Positions 51,923-60,627 of a stretch of DNA of 64,000 nt are shown in pieces. The stretch comes from Streptomyces diacarni. Lineage in GTDB: Bacteria > Actinomycetota > Actinomycetes > Streptomycetales > Streptomycetaceae. The notes beneath the pieces were generated by a model, which was given only the letters and a program-made list of their open reading frames with translations, had not been told where the DNA came from and did no database searches. Positions within the stretch are counted from its first letter, which is position 1. Every line of letters starts with the position of its first letter. The stretch is from assembly GCF_003323715.1 (NCBI RefSeq), contig NZ_QOIN01000073.1, positions 1-64,000 on the forward strand, read 5' to 3'. Position numbers and translations under genes: made by a program.

Positions 51923-54279
51923 GGTTCGCAGGCGTGCCGTACACCACTGAGCCCCCTCCGTCCGCTGCCGCGGCCGGCCGGCGTCACCGCCCGGCCGGCC
52001 GGCCGGCGCTGCCCCGCGCCGCGACGGCGCCCCCTTCCCTCCGAGCGGCCACACAGTCGTCCCGTGCGCGGACGGTCGCCCCGTCGGCCCGTGGTGCGTG
52101 GAAAGCGCTCGTGATGGCTCTGCTGACCGGTGGGCTGGCGCTGCTGGGGATCCTGGCCACCGCCGGGCCCGCCGCCGCGCACGCGGCGCTGACCGGCAGC
52201 GACCCGGCGGACGGCTCGGTGGTGCGCGACGCGCCCCGCCAGGTGACGCTCGACTTCTCCGAGGGCGTGGCCATGTCCGACGACTCGATCCGCGTCCTCG
52301 ACCCGCACGGCAAGCGGGCCGACACCGGGGCGATCCGCGACACCGGCACAGGCGGGAAGACGCAGCGCGCCGTGTCGCTCAAGTCCTCGCTCTCCAAGGG
52401 CACGTACACGGTCGCCTGGCAGGCCGTCTCCGCCGACAGCCACCCCGTCTCGGGCGCGTTCACCTTCTCCGTCAAGGAACCGTCCGAAACCAGCGCGACC
52501 GTCCCCCAGCAGGACGAGAACGCCGGCGGCGGTGCCGTGGGGACGCTCTACGGGATCGGCCGGTACGCCGCCTACGCGGGCTTCGTCCTGCTGGTCGGCG
52601 GAGCGGGCTTCGTCATGCTGTGCGCCCCGCGCGCGGCCTCCTCGCGGGCGGTACAGCGGCTGACCGTCACCGGATGGGTCACCCTGACCGCCGCCACGCT
52701 GGCCCTGTTGCTGCTGCGCACCCCCTACACCGGCTCGGGCAGGCTCGCCGACGTCCTCGACCTGGGCGGGCTCAAGGAGGTGGTCGCCACCAAACCGGGC
52801 ACGGCCCTGGTGTCCAGGATGCTGCTGCTGGCCGCGGCGGCCCTGTTCGTCTCGGTGCTCTTCGGGGCGTACGCGCGGCGCCGCAAGGACGGTGCGGTGA
52901 GCACAGACGGTGCGGTGAGCACGGACGGCGTGGCGGACACGGACGGTGCGGTGAGCACGGACGGTGCGGCGGACACGGACGGTGCGGTGAGCACGGACGG
53001 TGCGGCGGACACGGACGGTGCGGCGGACTCGGACGAGCCGGTCGGCGCGCGGGAGCGGCACGACCTGCTGTACGGGCTCGCCATCGGCGGCACCGTCGTC
53101 GCGGCCGGGCTCGCGGCGACCTGGGCGATGGCCGAACACGCCTCCACCGGCATCCAGACGTCCCTCGCCATGCCGGTGGACATCCTGCACCTGCTGGCTG
53201 TCGCCCTGTGGCTCGGCGGACTGGCCGCGCTCTTCTGTCTGCTGCGCTGGGGTCCCTCGCCCTCGGGCACGGCAGTGCGGCGTTTCTCCGCGGTGGCCCT
53301 GACGAGTGTCACCGTGCTCGCCGCGACGGGGCTGTACCAGTCGTGGCGCCAGGTGGGGACTCTCGACGCGCTGACGAGCACGTCGTACGGACAGCTGCTG
53401 CTGGTGAAGGTCGCCCTGGTGGCCGTGCTGGTGGGGATCGGCTGGTTCTCCCGCCGATGGACAGCCAGGTTGTCGGAGGTCCCGACGGAGACGACGGCTG
53501 TCCAGGGGGAGGCGACGGAGGTTCCGAGGGAGGCGGAAAACGGCCGCACGGAGAGCGTCCGTACGGACATCCCCGCCCGGACAGCGTCCCTTCCGCACAC
53601 GCGCTCTCCGCAGCCGCCGGTCCGCGCCTCCGCTCCGTCTTCCAGCCTCTCTTCCGACAGCGCCTCTGCCGAGGATCCTTCCGGCGACGGCACGGCCGAC
53701 CCCGTACGCGCCGCGCAGCTCGCGCGGCAGCGGGACGCCGCCGACGCGGCACAGCAGCGCAAGCGGCGCGAGGCCGATCCCCAGCGCAGTGGACTGCGCC
53801 GCTCGGTACTGACGGAGGCCTCCATCGCCGTCGTCCTGCTGGCCGTCACCACGATCCTGACCAACACCGAGCCGGGCCGCACCGAGGCGCAGGCGCACGC
53901 GGCGGGGAACTCGGGAACGAGCGCCTCCGCCGGTCCCGTGGAGGCGAAGGTGCCGTTCGACACCGGCGGCCCCGGCGGCAAGGGCACCGCCGCGCTCACG
54001 CTCGACCCGGGCTCCCGCGGCCGCAACACCCTCCAGGTGCACACCACCGCCCCCGGCGGCCGACCGCTCGACGCACCGGAAGTGAAGGTCACCTTCACCC
54101 TCCCCGCGAAGGACCTCGGACCGCTGCCTGTCACCCTGAAACCGGTCGCGGGGAAGAAGGGCCACTGGAAGGCCACGGATGTCCGGCTCCCCATGGCCGG
54201 AGAATGGAAACTCGCACTCACCGTCCGCACCTCGGACATCGACCAGGTCACCACCTACAAGACCGCCACCATCGGCTGA
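51919..54279 (+). CDS. CopC-CopD fusion with tandem-repeat loop
   Basis: A 786-residue protein. A long basic N-terminus and signal-anchor (about 65-87) end AAAHAALTGSDPADGSV, giving the N-terminal His of the CopC domain (88-190, with DSHPVSGAFTF). CopD (205-540) follows with about eight spans. Between two of them lies an eight-copy repeat DGAVST/DGAADT (residues 324-371) encoded by an 18-bp minisatellite. A YtkA-like domain closes the protein (680-780). It imports or delivers copper. The family normally lacks the repeat loop. Confidence 0.88.
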   Translation: MRFAGVPYTTEPPPSAAAAGRRHRPAGRPALPRAATAPPSLRAATQSSRARTVAPSARGAWKALVMALLTGGLALLGILATAGPAAAHAALTGSDPADGSVVRDAPRQVTLDFSEGVAMSDDSIRVLDPHGKRADTGAIRDTGTGGKTQRAVSLKSSLSKGTYTVAWQAVSADSHPVSGAFTFSVKEPSETSATVPQQDENAGGGAVGTLYGIGRYAAYAGFVLLVGGAGFVMLCAPRAASSRAVQRLTVTGWVTLTAATLALLLLRTPYTGSGRLADVLDLGGLKEVVATKPGTALVSRMLLLAAAALFVSVLFGAYARRRKDGAVSTDGAVSTDGVADTDGAVSTDGAADTDGAVSTDGAADTDGAADSDEPVGARERHDLLYGLAIGGTVVAAGLAATWAMAEHASTGIQTSLAMPVDILHLLAVALWLGGLAALFCLLRWGPSPSGTAVRRFSAVALTSVTVLAATGLYQSWRQVGTLDALTSTSYGQLLLVKVALVAVLVGIGWFSRRWTARLSEVPTETTAVQGEATEVPREAENGRTESVRTDIPARTASLPHTRSPQPPVRASAPSSSLSSDSASAEDPSGDGTADPVRAAQLARQRDAADAAQQRKRREADPQRSGLRRSVLTEASIAVVLLAVTTILTNTEPGRTEAQAHAAGNSGTSASAGPVEAKVPFDTGGPGGKGTAALTLDPGSRGRNTLQVHTTAPGGRPLDAPEVKVTFTLPAKDLGPLPVTLKPVAGKKGHWKATDVRLPMAGEWKLALTVRTSDIDQVTTYKTATIG
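52888..53031 (+). repeat. In-frame 18-bp minisatellite, eight copies
   Basis: Eight units GACGGTGCGGTGAGCACG or GACGGTGCGGCGGACACG inside the CopC-CopD gene, encoding DGAVST and DGAADT. Third unit varies (GACGGCGTGGCGGACACG). Copy number could change by slippage without breaking the frame. Confidence 0.85.
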
Positions 54280-54298
54280 GCCGGAACCGAACCACACC

Positions 54299-55789
54299 AT
54301 GAGTACGCACAGCGACCACGAATCCGCGAACCACTCCACGGACGGCAGCCCCGAGCGGGGCGGCGAACCCGTCCGCGGTCCCCGCGCGACCGCCGTCAAC
54401 GCCCCTCGTAAGCGGCGAGAACGCCGCCGGGGGTCCCCGTCCCGGGAATCTGTCCCTCCCCCGGCCGCGGCGGAAGACGAACGCGGTACGTCGTCGGGTG
54501 GCGATGCGTCGTCCGGTAGCGGGGCGTCGCCAGGTAGCGGTACGCCGTCCGGGAGCGGCGCGCCGCTGTCGCGGAGGCGGTTGCTGGGCACCGCCTCCGC
54601 CGCGGGCGCGGGCGGGCTGGTGCTGGGTGCCGCGGGCGGCGCGTGGGGGCACGCGACGGCGCAGGACGAGCCGCCCACGGCGCTGACGTCCCTGGGCTCG
54701 ACCGGCGTGGCGTTCCACGGCACACACCAGGCGGGCATCGTCACACCGGCGCAGGCGCACGGCCACCTGGTGGCGTTCGATCTCGTGTCCGGTGCCGGGC
54801 GCAGGCAGGCGGCGGCGCTGCTGCGGCGCTGGTCGGACGCGGCGCGGCGGATGATGGCGGGCGAGCCGCCGTCAGGCGGCGAGCGGGACACCGGAATCGC
54901 GCTGGACGCGGGGCCCTCGTCGCTCACGGTGACGTTCGGATTCGGCCGTACGTTCTTCACCCGTACGGGTATGAAGAAGGAGCTGCCGCGGCAGCTGGCC
55001 CCGCTGCCGGACTTCTCCGCCGACGCGCTGGACAAGGAACGCTCCGACGGCGATCTGTGGGTGCAGATCGGCGCGGACGACGCGCTGGTCGCCTTCCACG
55101 CGCTGCGCGCGCTCCAGCGGGAGGCGGCGGGGGCGGCACGGGTGCGCTGGCAGATGTCCGGTTTCAACCGTTCCCCCGGGGCCACGGACCGTCCCCGCAC
55201 GGTGCGCAACCTGATGGGCCAGGTGGACGGCAGCAACAACCCGAAGACCACGGACGACGACTTCGCCGAGCGCGTCTTCGTGCCGTCCTCGGGTGAGCCG
55301 TCCTGGATGGCGGGCGGCTCGTTCGTGGTGCAGCGGCGCATCAGGATGCTGCTCGACAGCTGGGACGAGCACGCGCTCGGCGAGCAGGAGCGGGTCATCG
55401 GGCGGCGCAAGTCCGACGGCGCGCCGCTGTCCGGCGGGCACGAGCACACCGCCCCTGACCTCGACAAACGCGGCAAGGACGGGCTGCCGGTGATCGCCGC
55501 CGACGCGCACGTGCGGGTCGCGGCGCCGGAGACGAACGGGGGCGCGGCGATGCTGCGCCGCTCCTTCTCCTTCCACGACGGCTTCGGGGACGGGGGTGCG
55601 CCGGACGCGGGGCTGCTGTTCCTGGCCTGGCAGGCGGACCCGTTGCGCGGCTTCGTACCCGTGCAGCGCAAGCTCGACAGGGGGGACGCGCTCTCGGACT
55701 TCCTGCGGCACGAGGCGAGCGGGCTGTTCGCCGTTCCGGGCGGTCCCGCGCGGGGCGAGTACGTAGGCCAGCGGCTGCTCGAGGGCTGA
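54299..55789 (+). CDS. dtpA: Dye-decolourising peroxidase (DtpA-like), Tat-exported
   Basis: A 496-residue DyP peroxidase. Residues 1-88 are a disordered tail with repeated GS, then the Tat motif SRRRLLG (about 90) and a hydrophobic core (GTASAAGAGGLVLGAAGGAW). The heme domain shows the GxxDG motif in MGQVDGSNNP (about 307) and proximal-side residues near HEHTAP and SFSFHDGFG. In S. lividans DtpA lies with Sco and ECuC and protects or supports GlxA. ATG at 54299, 19 bases after the CopC-CopD stop. The tail is unusually long for a Tat substrate. Confidence 0.9.
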   Translation: MSTHSDHESANHSTDGSPERGGEPVRGPRATAVNAPRKRRERRRGSPSRESVPPPAAAEDERGTSSGGDASSGSGASPGSGTPSGSGAPLSRRRLLGTASAAGAGGLVLGAAGGAWGHATAQDEPPTALTSLGSTGVAFHGTHQAGIVTPAQAHGHLVAFDLVSGAGRRQAAALLRRWSDAARRMMAGEPPSGGERDTGIALDAGPSSLTVTFGFGRTFFTRTGMKKELPRQLAPLPDFSADALDKERSDGDLWVQIGADDALVAFHALRALQREAAGAARVRWQMSGFNRSPGATDRPRTVRNLMGQVDGSNNPKTTDDDFAERVFVPSSGEPSWMAGGSFVVQRRIRMLLDSWDEHALGEQERVIGRRKSDGAPLSGGHEHTAPDLDKRGKDGLPVIAADAHVRVAAPETNGGAAMLRRSFSFHDGFGDGGAPDAGLLFLAWQADPLRGFVPVQRKLDRGDALSDFLRHEASGLFAVPGGPARGEYVGQRLLEG

Positions 55790-55831
55790 GACCGGCACTC
55801 GGCGGGTGCCCGGCGCGGCTACCGTGGCGGC

Positions 55832-56761
55832 ATGTCATCTGCGAGCCGCTACACCTACCTCGGTCCCGAGGGCACGTTCACCGAAGCCGCGCTGCACACG
55901 CTCCCCGAGTCCGCCACCCGCCAGCTCACCCCGATGGTGTCCGTCCCGGCGGCGCTGGACGCCGTGCGGAACGGGGAGGCGCAGGCGGCGTTCGTGCCGA
56001 TCGAGAACTCGGTGGAGGGCGGGGTGACCGCCACGCTGGACGAGCTGGCGGGCGGCGGCCGGCTGATGATCTACCGCGAGGTGCTGTTGCCGATCGCGTT
56101 CGCGCTGCTGGTGCGGCCTGGGACGACGCTGGAGACGATCAAGACGGTGACGGGGCACCCGGTCGCCCAGCCGCAGGTGCGCAACTGGCTCGCGGCGCAT
56201 CTGCCGGACGCCGTGTGGGAGTCGGCGGCCTCCAACGCGGACGGTGCCCGCCTGGTGCAGGAGGGCCGGTACGACGCGGCGTTCGCGGGCGAGTTCGCGG
56301 CGGCGAGGTACGGGCTCCAGCCGCTGGTCACCGACGTCCACGACGCGGAGAACGCGACGACGCGGTTCGTGCTGCTGGGCCGTCCCGCGCGCCCCGCGGC
56401 GCCGACGGGTGCGGACAAGACGTCGGTCGTCTTCTGGCTGCAGGGGGACCAGCCGGGTGCGCTGCTGGAGGTCATGCACGAGTACGCCTCGCGGGGGGTG
56501 AACATGATGCGGATCGAGTCGCGGCCGACGGGTGAGGGCATCGGGCAGTACTGCTTCTCGGTGGACTGCGAGGGGCACGTGGAGGACCGCCGGGTGGGGG
56601 ACGTGCTCATGGGGCTGAAGCGCTCGTGCCGTGCCGTGCGCTTCCTGGGTTCGTATCCGCGCGCGGACGAGCAGCCGCCGACGCTGCGTCCCGGTATGGC
56701 GGACGAGGACTTCGTGGCGGCGGCGGACTGGCTGACGCGGTGCCTGGACGGGCGGGACTGA
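55832..56761 (+). CDS. pheA: Prephenate dehydratase with ACT domain
   Basis: A 309-residue monofunctional prephenate dehydratase for phenylalanine synthesis. Domain 1-190 has YTYLGPEGTFTEAAL, VPIENSVEGGVTATLDEL and the catalytic NATTRFVLLGR (Thr-Arg-Phe). The C-terminal ACT domain (about 200-275, QGDQPGALLEVMHEY and RIESRPTG) binds Phe for feedback inhibition. No chorismate mutase domain. ATG at 55832. Followed by the DnaA-box cluster and serS. Confidence 0.93.
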   Translation: MSSASRYTYLGPEGTFTEAALHTLPESATRQLTPMVSVPAALDAVRNGEAQAAFVPIENSVEGGVTATLDELAGGGRLMIYREVLLPIAFALLVRPGTTLETIKTVTGHPVAQPQVRNWLAAHLPDAVWESAASNADGARLVQEGRYDAAFAGEFAAARYGLQPLVTDVHDAENATTRFVLLGRPARPAAPTGADKTSVVFWLQGDQPGALLEVMHEYASRGVNMMRIESRPTGEGIGQYCFSVDCEGHVEDRRVGDVLMGLKRSCRAVRFLGSYPRADEQPPTLRPGMADEDFVAAADWLTRCLDGRD

Positions 56762-57294
56762 GGTCCGGGCGACGCTGTTCCCACTGTGCACAGCCGCGGC
56801 GAAGTTATCCACAGGGGTGAGTGGCGACCTGTGAACAAGTCGACAGGCGAAACGGACTCTGTCGACAAAACGGCATGGATACCGCATCGCCGTCCACAGC
56901 CGCCAGCACGCGCCTCGTCAGCACAATTCCCTCGATGAACCCTTCGGTGGGAGCTGATCCCCCTCAAAAGGGTGGGAATTTCGGGTTTACGGCGGGAATT
57001 CCCGGAGGACCGAGCAGGCGCCGGAAGGGATCTCTCCCATTTCCACAGCATCGCCTCCCCGCCTGTGGAAAAGTCGCTCCGCACCGGTGGCCGCTGTGGA
57101 TAAACCCGGTGGACGCGACGCCCAACTGCCCTGACCGGCCCCGCGATCACCTTCACCACCACCCTCTGGAAAGAGAGACGGGATTCCCGGAAGGGGTCGG
57201 CAATGCGGGCCTCGCAAAACCGCAAATTCGGACAAATTACACGCAAAGGGATTTCGGATCGAGAGCCGTCGGAGGTCACCGGTACCCTGGCGGG
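56762..57294. other. DnaA-box cluster between pheA and serS
   Basis: Perfect boxes TTATCCACA at 56805-56813 (+) and, inverted, TGTGGATAA at 57095-57103. Further good boxes: TGTGAACAA 56830-56838 (reads TTGTTCACA on minus), TGTGGAAAA 57064-57072 (TTTTCCACA), ATTTCCACA 57039-57047, CCGTCCACA 56890-56898, and the palindrome CTGTGCACAG at 56784-56793. The gap is locally richer in A/T than its surroundings. It resembles a DnaA-titrating site such as the S. coelicolor D78 cluster (recalled; that cosmid covers this part of the map). Confidence 0.75.
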
Positions 57295-57297
57295 GTG
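57283..57297 (+). promoter_or_regulatory. Candidate leaderless serS promoter
   Basis: TACCCT (57283-57288) lies six bases before GTG at 57295, so transcription would begin at the start codon. The -35 is poor. GGAGG at 57271 is 19 bases from GTG and too far for a ribosome site. Confidence 0.4.
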
Positions 57298-58572
57298 ATT
57301 GACCTTCGCCTGCTCCGTGAGGACCCCGACCGTGCGCGCGCCTCGCAGCGTGCCCGTGGAGAGGACGTCGACCTCGTCGACGCGGTGCTCTCCGCCGACG
57401 AGCGGCGCAGGTCCTCCAGCGTCCGCTTCGACGAGCTGCGCGCCGAGCAGAAGCAGCTCGGCAAGCTCATCCCCAAGGCCGAGGGCGAGGAGAAGGCGGA
57501 GCTGCTGCGCCGCACCGGCGAGCTGGCGACCGCGGTCAAGGCCGCCGACGCCGAGAAGGACGAGGCCGCCGCCGAGACGCAGGAGCTGCTGCGCCGGCTG
57601 AGCAACCTGGTGCACCCGGATGTCCCGGTGGGCGGCGAGGAGGACTTCACCGTCCTGGAGACCCTCGGCACCCCCCGCGACTTCGGCGCCGAGGGCTTCG
57701 AGCCGAAGGACCACCTGGAGCTGGGCCAGCGGCTCGGCGCCATCGACGTCGAGCGCGGCGCGAAGGTGTCGGGCTCGCGCTTCTACTTCCTCACCGGCGT
57801 CGGCGCCCTGCTGGAGCTGGCGCTGGTCAACGCGGCCATCGCCCAGGCGACCGAGGCGGGCTTCACGCCGATGCTCACGCCCGCGCTGGTCAAGTCGCAG
57901 GCCATGGACGGCACTGGGTTCCTCGGCCAGGCGGCCCAGGACGTCTACCAGCTGGAGAAGGACGAGCTCTACCTCGTCGGCACCTCCGAGGTGGCCCTGG
58001 CCGGGTATCACATGGACGAGATCATCGAGGCGAACCGGCTGCCGCTGCGCTACGCCGCCTTCTCTCCGTGCTTCCGGCGGGAGGCCGGCTCGTACGGCAA
58101 GGACACCCGGGGCATCTTCCGCGTCCACCAATTCGACAAGGTGGAGATGTTCTCCTACGTCGACCCCGAGGACTCGCAGGCCGAGCACCGCAGGCTGCTG
58201 GAGTGGGAGAAGCAGTGGCTCTCCTCCCTGGAGCTGCCGTTCCAGGTGATCGACGTGGCCACCGGCGACCTGGGCGCCTCGGCCGCACGCAAGTACGACT
58301 GCGAGGCCTGGATCCCCACCCAGGGCAAGTACCGCGAGCTGACCTCCACCTCGGACTGCACCCAGTTCCAGTCGCGGCGCCTGTCCGTGCGCATGCGGGA
58401 CGGCAAGCACGTGCAGCCGCTGGCCACGCTGAACGGCACCCTGTGCGCCGTACCCCGCACGATCGTCGCGCTGCTGGAGAACCACCAGCAGGAGGACGGT
58501 TCGGTGTGGGTGCCGCCGGTGCTGCGCCCCTACCTGGGCGGGCGTGAGGCGCTGGAGCCGATCGCCAAGTGA
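57295..58572 (+). CDS. serS: Seryl-tRNA synthetase
   Basis: A 425-residue class II enzyme that charges tRNA-Ser (two are in this window). Long coiled-coil arm at about 27-105 (DELRAEQKQLGKLIPKAEGE). Catalytic motifs: motif 2 FSPCFRREAGSYGKDTRGIFRVHQF, motif 3 TLNGTLCAVPRTIVALLENHQ (split in place). GTG at 57295 is chosen because the class-specific IDLRLLREDP follows at once. Its stop overlaps the HAD start (GTGA). No T-box is visible. Confidence 0.95.
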   Translation: MIDLRLLREDPDRARASQRARGEDVDLVDAVLSADERRRSSSVRFDELRAEQKQLGKLIPKAEGEEKAELLRRTGELATAVKAADAEKDEAAAETQELLRRLSNLVHPDVPVGGEEDFTVLETLGTPRDFGAEGFEPKDHLELGQRLGAIDVERGAKVSGSRFYFLTGVGALLELALVNAAIAQATEAGFTPMLTPALVKSQAMDGTGFLGQAAQDVYQLEKDELYLVGTSEVALAGYHMDEIIEANRLPLRYAAFSPCFRREAGSYGKDTRGIFRVHQFDKVEMFSYVDPEDSQAEHRRLLEWEKQWLSSLELPFQVIDVATGDLGASAARKYDCEAWIPTQGKYRELTSTSDCTQFQSRRLSVRMRDGKHVQPLATLNGTLCAVPRTIVALLENHQQEDGSVWVPPVLRPYLGGREALEPIAK

Positions 58573-59498
58573 GCACCGCAGCAGACGCCAACGCCGCGGG
58601 CCCCCATGCCGCAGGGCCGCATGCCGCAGGCTCCAGTGCCGCGGACGCCGACGCCGCGGGCCCCGGTACTGCGGACGCGCCCGTGCCCGCGCCTCCGTTT
58701 CCCTACCGGCTGATCGCCACCGATCTCGACGGCACGCTCCTGCGCTCCGACGACACCATCTCCGCGCGCACCCGGGCCGCGCTGGACGCCGCCGCCGAGC
58801 GGGGTGCGGCACACATCGTGGTGACCGGGCGTGCGGTGCCGTGGACGAAGCGGATACTGGCCGACCTGGACTACCGGGGCCTGGCGGTGTGCGCACAGGG
58901 CTCGCAGGTCTACGACGCGGGAGCGGGCAAGCTGCTGACCTCCGTCACGCTCGACCGCCGGGTCGGCCGGCAGGCGCTCGACCTGCTGGAGAAGGAGGTC
59001 GGCACCGTCGCGGTCGCCGCCTCCTGCGACGGTCTCGACGGCCAGGTGCTGGCCGGGCCCGGCTACCGCGTGCACGACGGCCCGCTGCCCTACGTCCCCG
59101 TCGAAGACCGGGAGACGATCTGGCAGCAGCCGCTCAACAAGCTCTACATCCAGCACGACCAGTTGGACGACGACGGGCTGGCCAAGGCCGCGCGTGCCGC
59201 CGTCGGCGACCTGGTGGGCGTGGTGATGGCCGGCGAGGGCATCGTGGAGCTGCTGCCGCTGGGGCTCAGCAAGGCGAAGGGGCTGGCGCTGGCGGCCCGC
59301 CGCCTGAGGATCCGTGCGGCCGAGACCGTCGCGTTCGGTGACATGCCCAACGACGTTCCGATGTTCGCCTGGGCCGGGCACGGCGTCGCCATGGCCAACG
59401 CCCACGAGGAGCTGCTGGCCGTCGCCGACGAGGTGACCGCGGCCAACGACGAGGACGGTATCGCCGTGGTCCTGGAGCGGCTGCTGTCCCGCCCGTAG
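58569..59498 (+). CDS. HAD-superfamily (Cof-type) phosphatase
   Basis: A 309-residue HAD hydrolase. Nucleophile motif DLDGTLL (about 51), then VTGRAV, the SKAKGLAL lysine loop and the acidic GDMPNDVPMFAWAG (about 257). The Cof/IIB cap type acts on sugar phosphates or nucleotide phosphates. It overlaps serS by 4 bases, a conserved arrangement in Streptomyces as I recall. The first 40 residues are Ala/Gly/His repeats (AAGPHAAGSS) not needed for the fold. Confidence 0.88.
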   Translation: MSTAADANAAGPHAAGPHAAGSSAADADAAGPGTADAPVPAPPFPYRLIATDLDGTLLRSDDTISARTRAALDAAAERGAAHIVVTGRAVPWTKRILADLDYRGLAVCAQGSQVYDAGAGKLLTSVTLDRRVGRQALDLLEKEVGTVAVAASCDGLDGQVLAGPGYRVHDGPLPYVPVEDRETIWQQPLNKLYIQHDQLDDDGLAKAARAAVGDLVGVVMAGEGIVELLPLGLSKAKGLALAARRLRIRAAETVAFGDMPNDVPMFAWAGHGVAMANAHEELLAVADEVTAANDEDGIAVVLERLLSRP

Positions 59499-59526
59499 GG
59501 GCCGGATGCCCCCACGAGCCGGGGCT

Positions 59527-60543
59527 CTACCGGAGGGGGCCCTGCCAGAACGGTCCGGGGCCCTTGAGGCTGCGGACCATCGGGTACGTCTCCATGCCGC
59601 TCACCCCGGGCAGCTGGGAGAGCGGTCCTGTCAGGTAGGCGTACAGGGCCGCCGAGTTCTTGCACACGACCGTCAGGAACAGGTTGGCCGCGCCCGTGGT
59701 GGCGCACGCGAACGCCACCTGCGGGTGCGCGGCCACCGCCTGCCCGACGGCGTGCAGCCGGGCAGGCGGTACGGAAAGCCAGATGGTGGCCCGCAGCCCC
59801 TGGTCGAACAGGTAGGGGCCGTAGTCGAGGTCGAAGTAGAGCGCCCCGCTCGCCCGCAGCTCCGTCATGCGGCGCCGCACGGTGGACGGCGACCAACCCG
59901 TCGCGGCGGCGAGCTCCGGCACGGGCGCGCGGCCGTCGCGCGCGAGGCAGGCGAGGAGCTTGTGGTCGCCGGCGGTCAGCCTGACGGGCTCGTCGGGCAG
60001 CCGGGCCGGGGGCGGGGAGAGCGCTGCCACCTGCGCGGACGAGAGCGTCCCCGACTTGAGGATCAGCCCCTCCGCGCCACCGAAATACTGGTGCAGCTTG
60101 CAGTAGGCGCTGACCCCCAGCACGCGCGGCGTGCGCGGCAGCTCACGCAGCAGCAGCGCCTCGCCGCCCTCCCGCGCCCAGTCGCCGCTGGAGCGCGCGA
60201 CCGCGCTGACCTCCGTGCCGCCCGCCATCAGCCCCACCCACGAGGTGTCCGTCCGGCGCGCGAGCGCCTCCGCGAGCGGCACGGCCGCATCAGGCGTGGT
60301 CGAGACCCGCACCAGCCAGACGGTCTCCCCCAGCGCCGCGGGTTCCGTCAGGCCCAGGACGCGCATGGCGCGCCCGCCGCGCAGTTTCGCCCAGCGGCGG
60401 GCGATCGTCTGGTCCGAGACGCCCAGGACCTCGGCGATCCGGGAGAACGCCACCCGCCCGTCGAGCTGGAGGGCGTGTCCGAGCTGCCGGTCGAGATCGT
60501 CCAGCGGCGGAGGCATGCGGAGGGCAGCGGTGTGGGTTTGCAC
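59527..60543 (-). CDS. AsnC/Lrp-family regulator with two HTH-ASNC units
   Basis: A 338-residue tandem Lrp protein. The first HTH is LDDLDRQLGHALQLDGRVAF ... VLGVSDQTIARRWAKLR. The first ligand domain follows. A second unit has DHKLLACLARDGRAPVPEL, TGWSPSTVRRRMTELR and a RAM domain at the C-terminus (about 260-330). GTG at 60543 (VQTHTAALRM) is chosen because TACCGT (complement of 60551-60556) puts the transcript start at or within 3 bases; ATG at 60516 is alternative. Divergent from the exporter, its likely target. Confidence 0.83.
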   Translation of the reverse strand: MQTHTAALRMPPPLDDLDRQLGHALQLDGRVAFSRIAEVLGVSDQTIARRWAKLRGGRAMRVLGLTEPAALGETVWLVRVSTTPDAAVPLAEALARRTDTSWVGLMAGGTEVSAVARSSGDWAREGGEALLLRELPRTPRVLGVSAYCKLHQYFGGAEGLILKSGTLSSAQVAALSPPPARLPDEPVRLTAGDHKLLACLARDGRAPVPELAAATGWSPSTVRRRMTELRASGALYFDLDYGPYLFDQGLRATIWLSVPPARLHAVGQAVAAHPQVAFACATTGAANLFLTVVCKNSAALYAYLTGPLSQLPGVSGMETYPMVRSLKGPGPFWQGPLR

Positions 60544-60627
60544 CACAAAGACGGTAGTCGATGTCGGAATCCACCGTCCGGCGCCCACTGGTTCGGCCTG
60601 GCAGCCGATTTCTCCGAGCCTGGCGGC

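Noticed and set aside
56762..57294. A T-box riboswitch for serS
   Set aside because: No TGGNACCGCG-type T-box element or specifier hairpin is visible; the boxes are DnaA-like.
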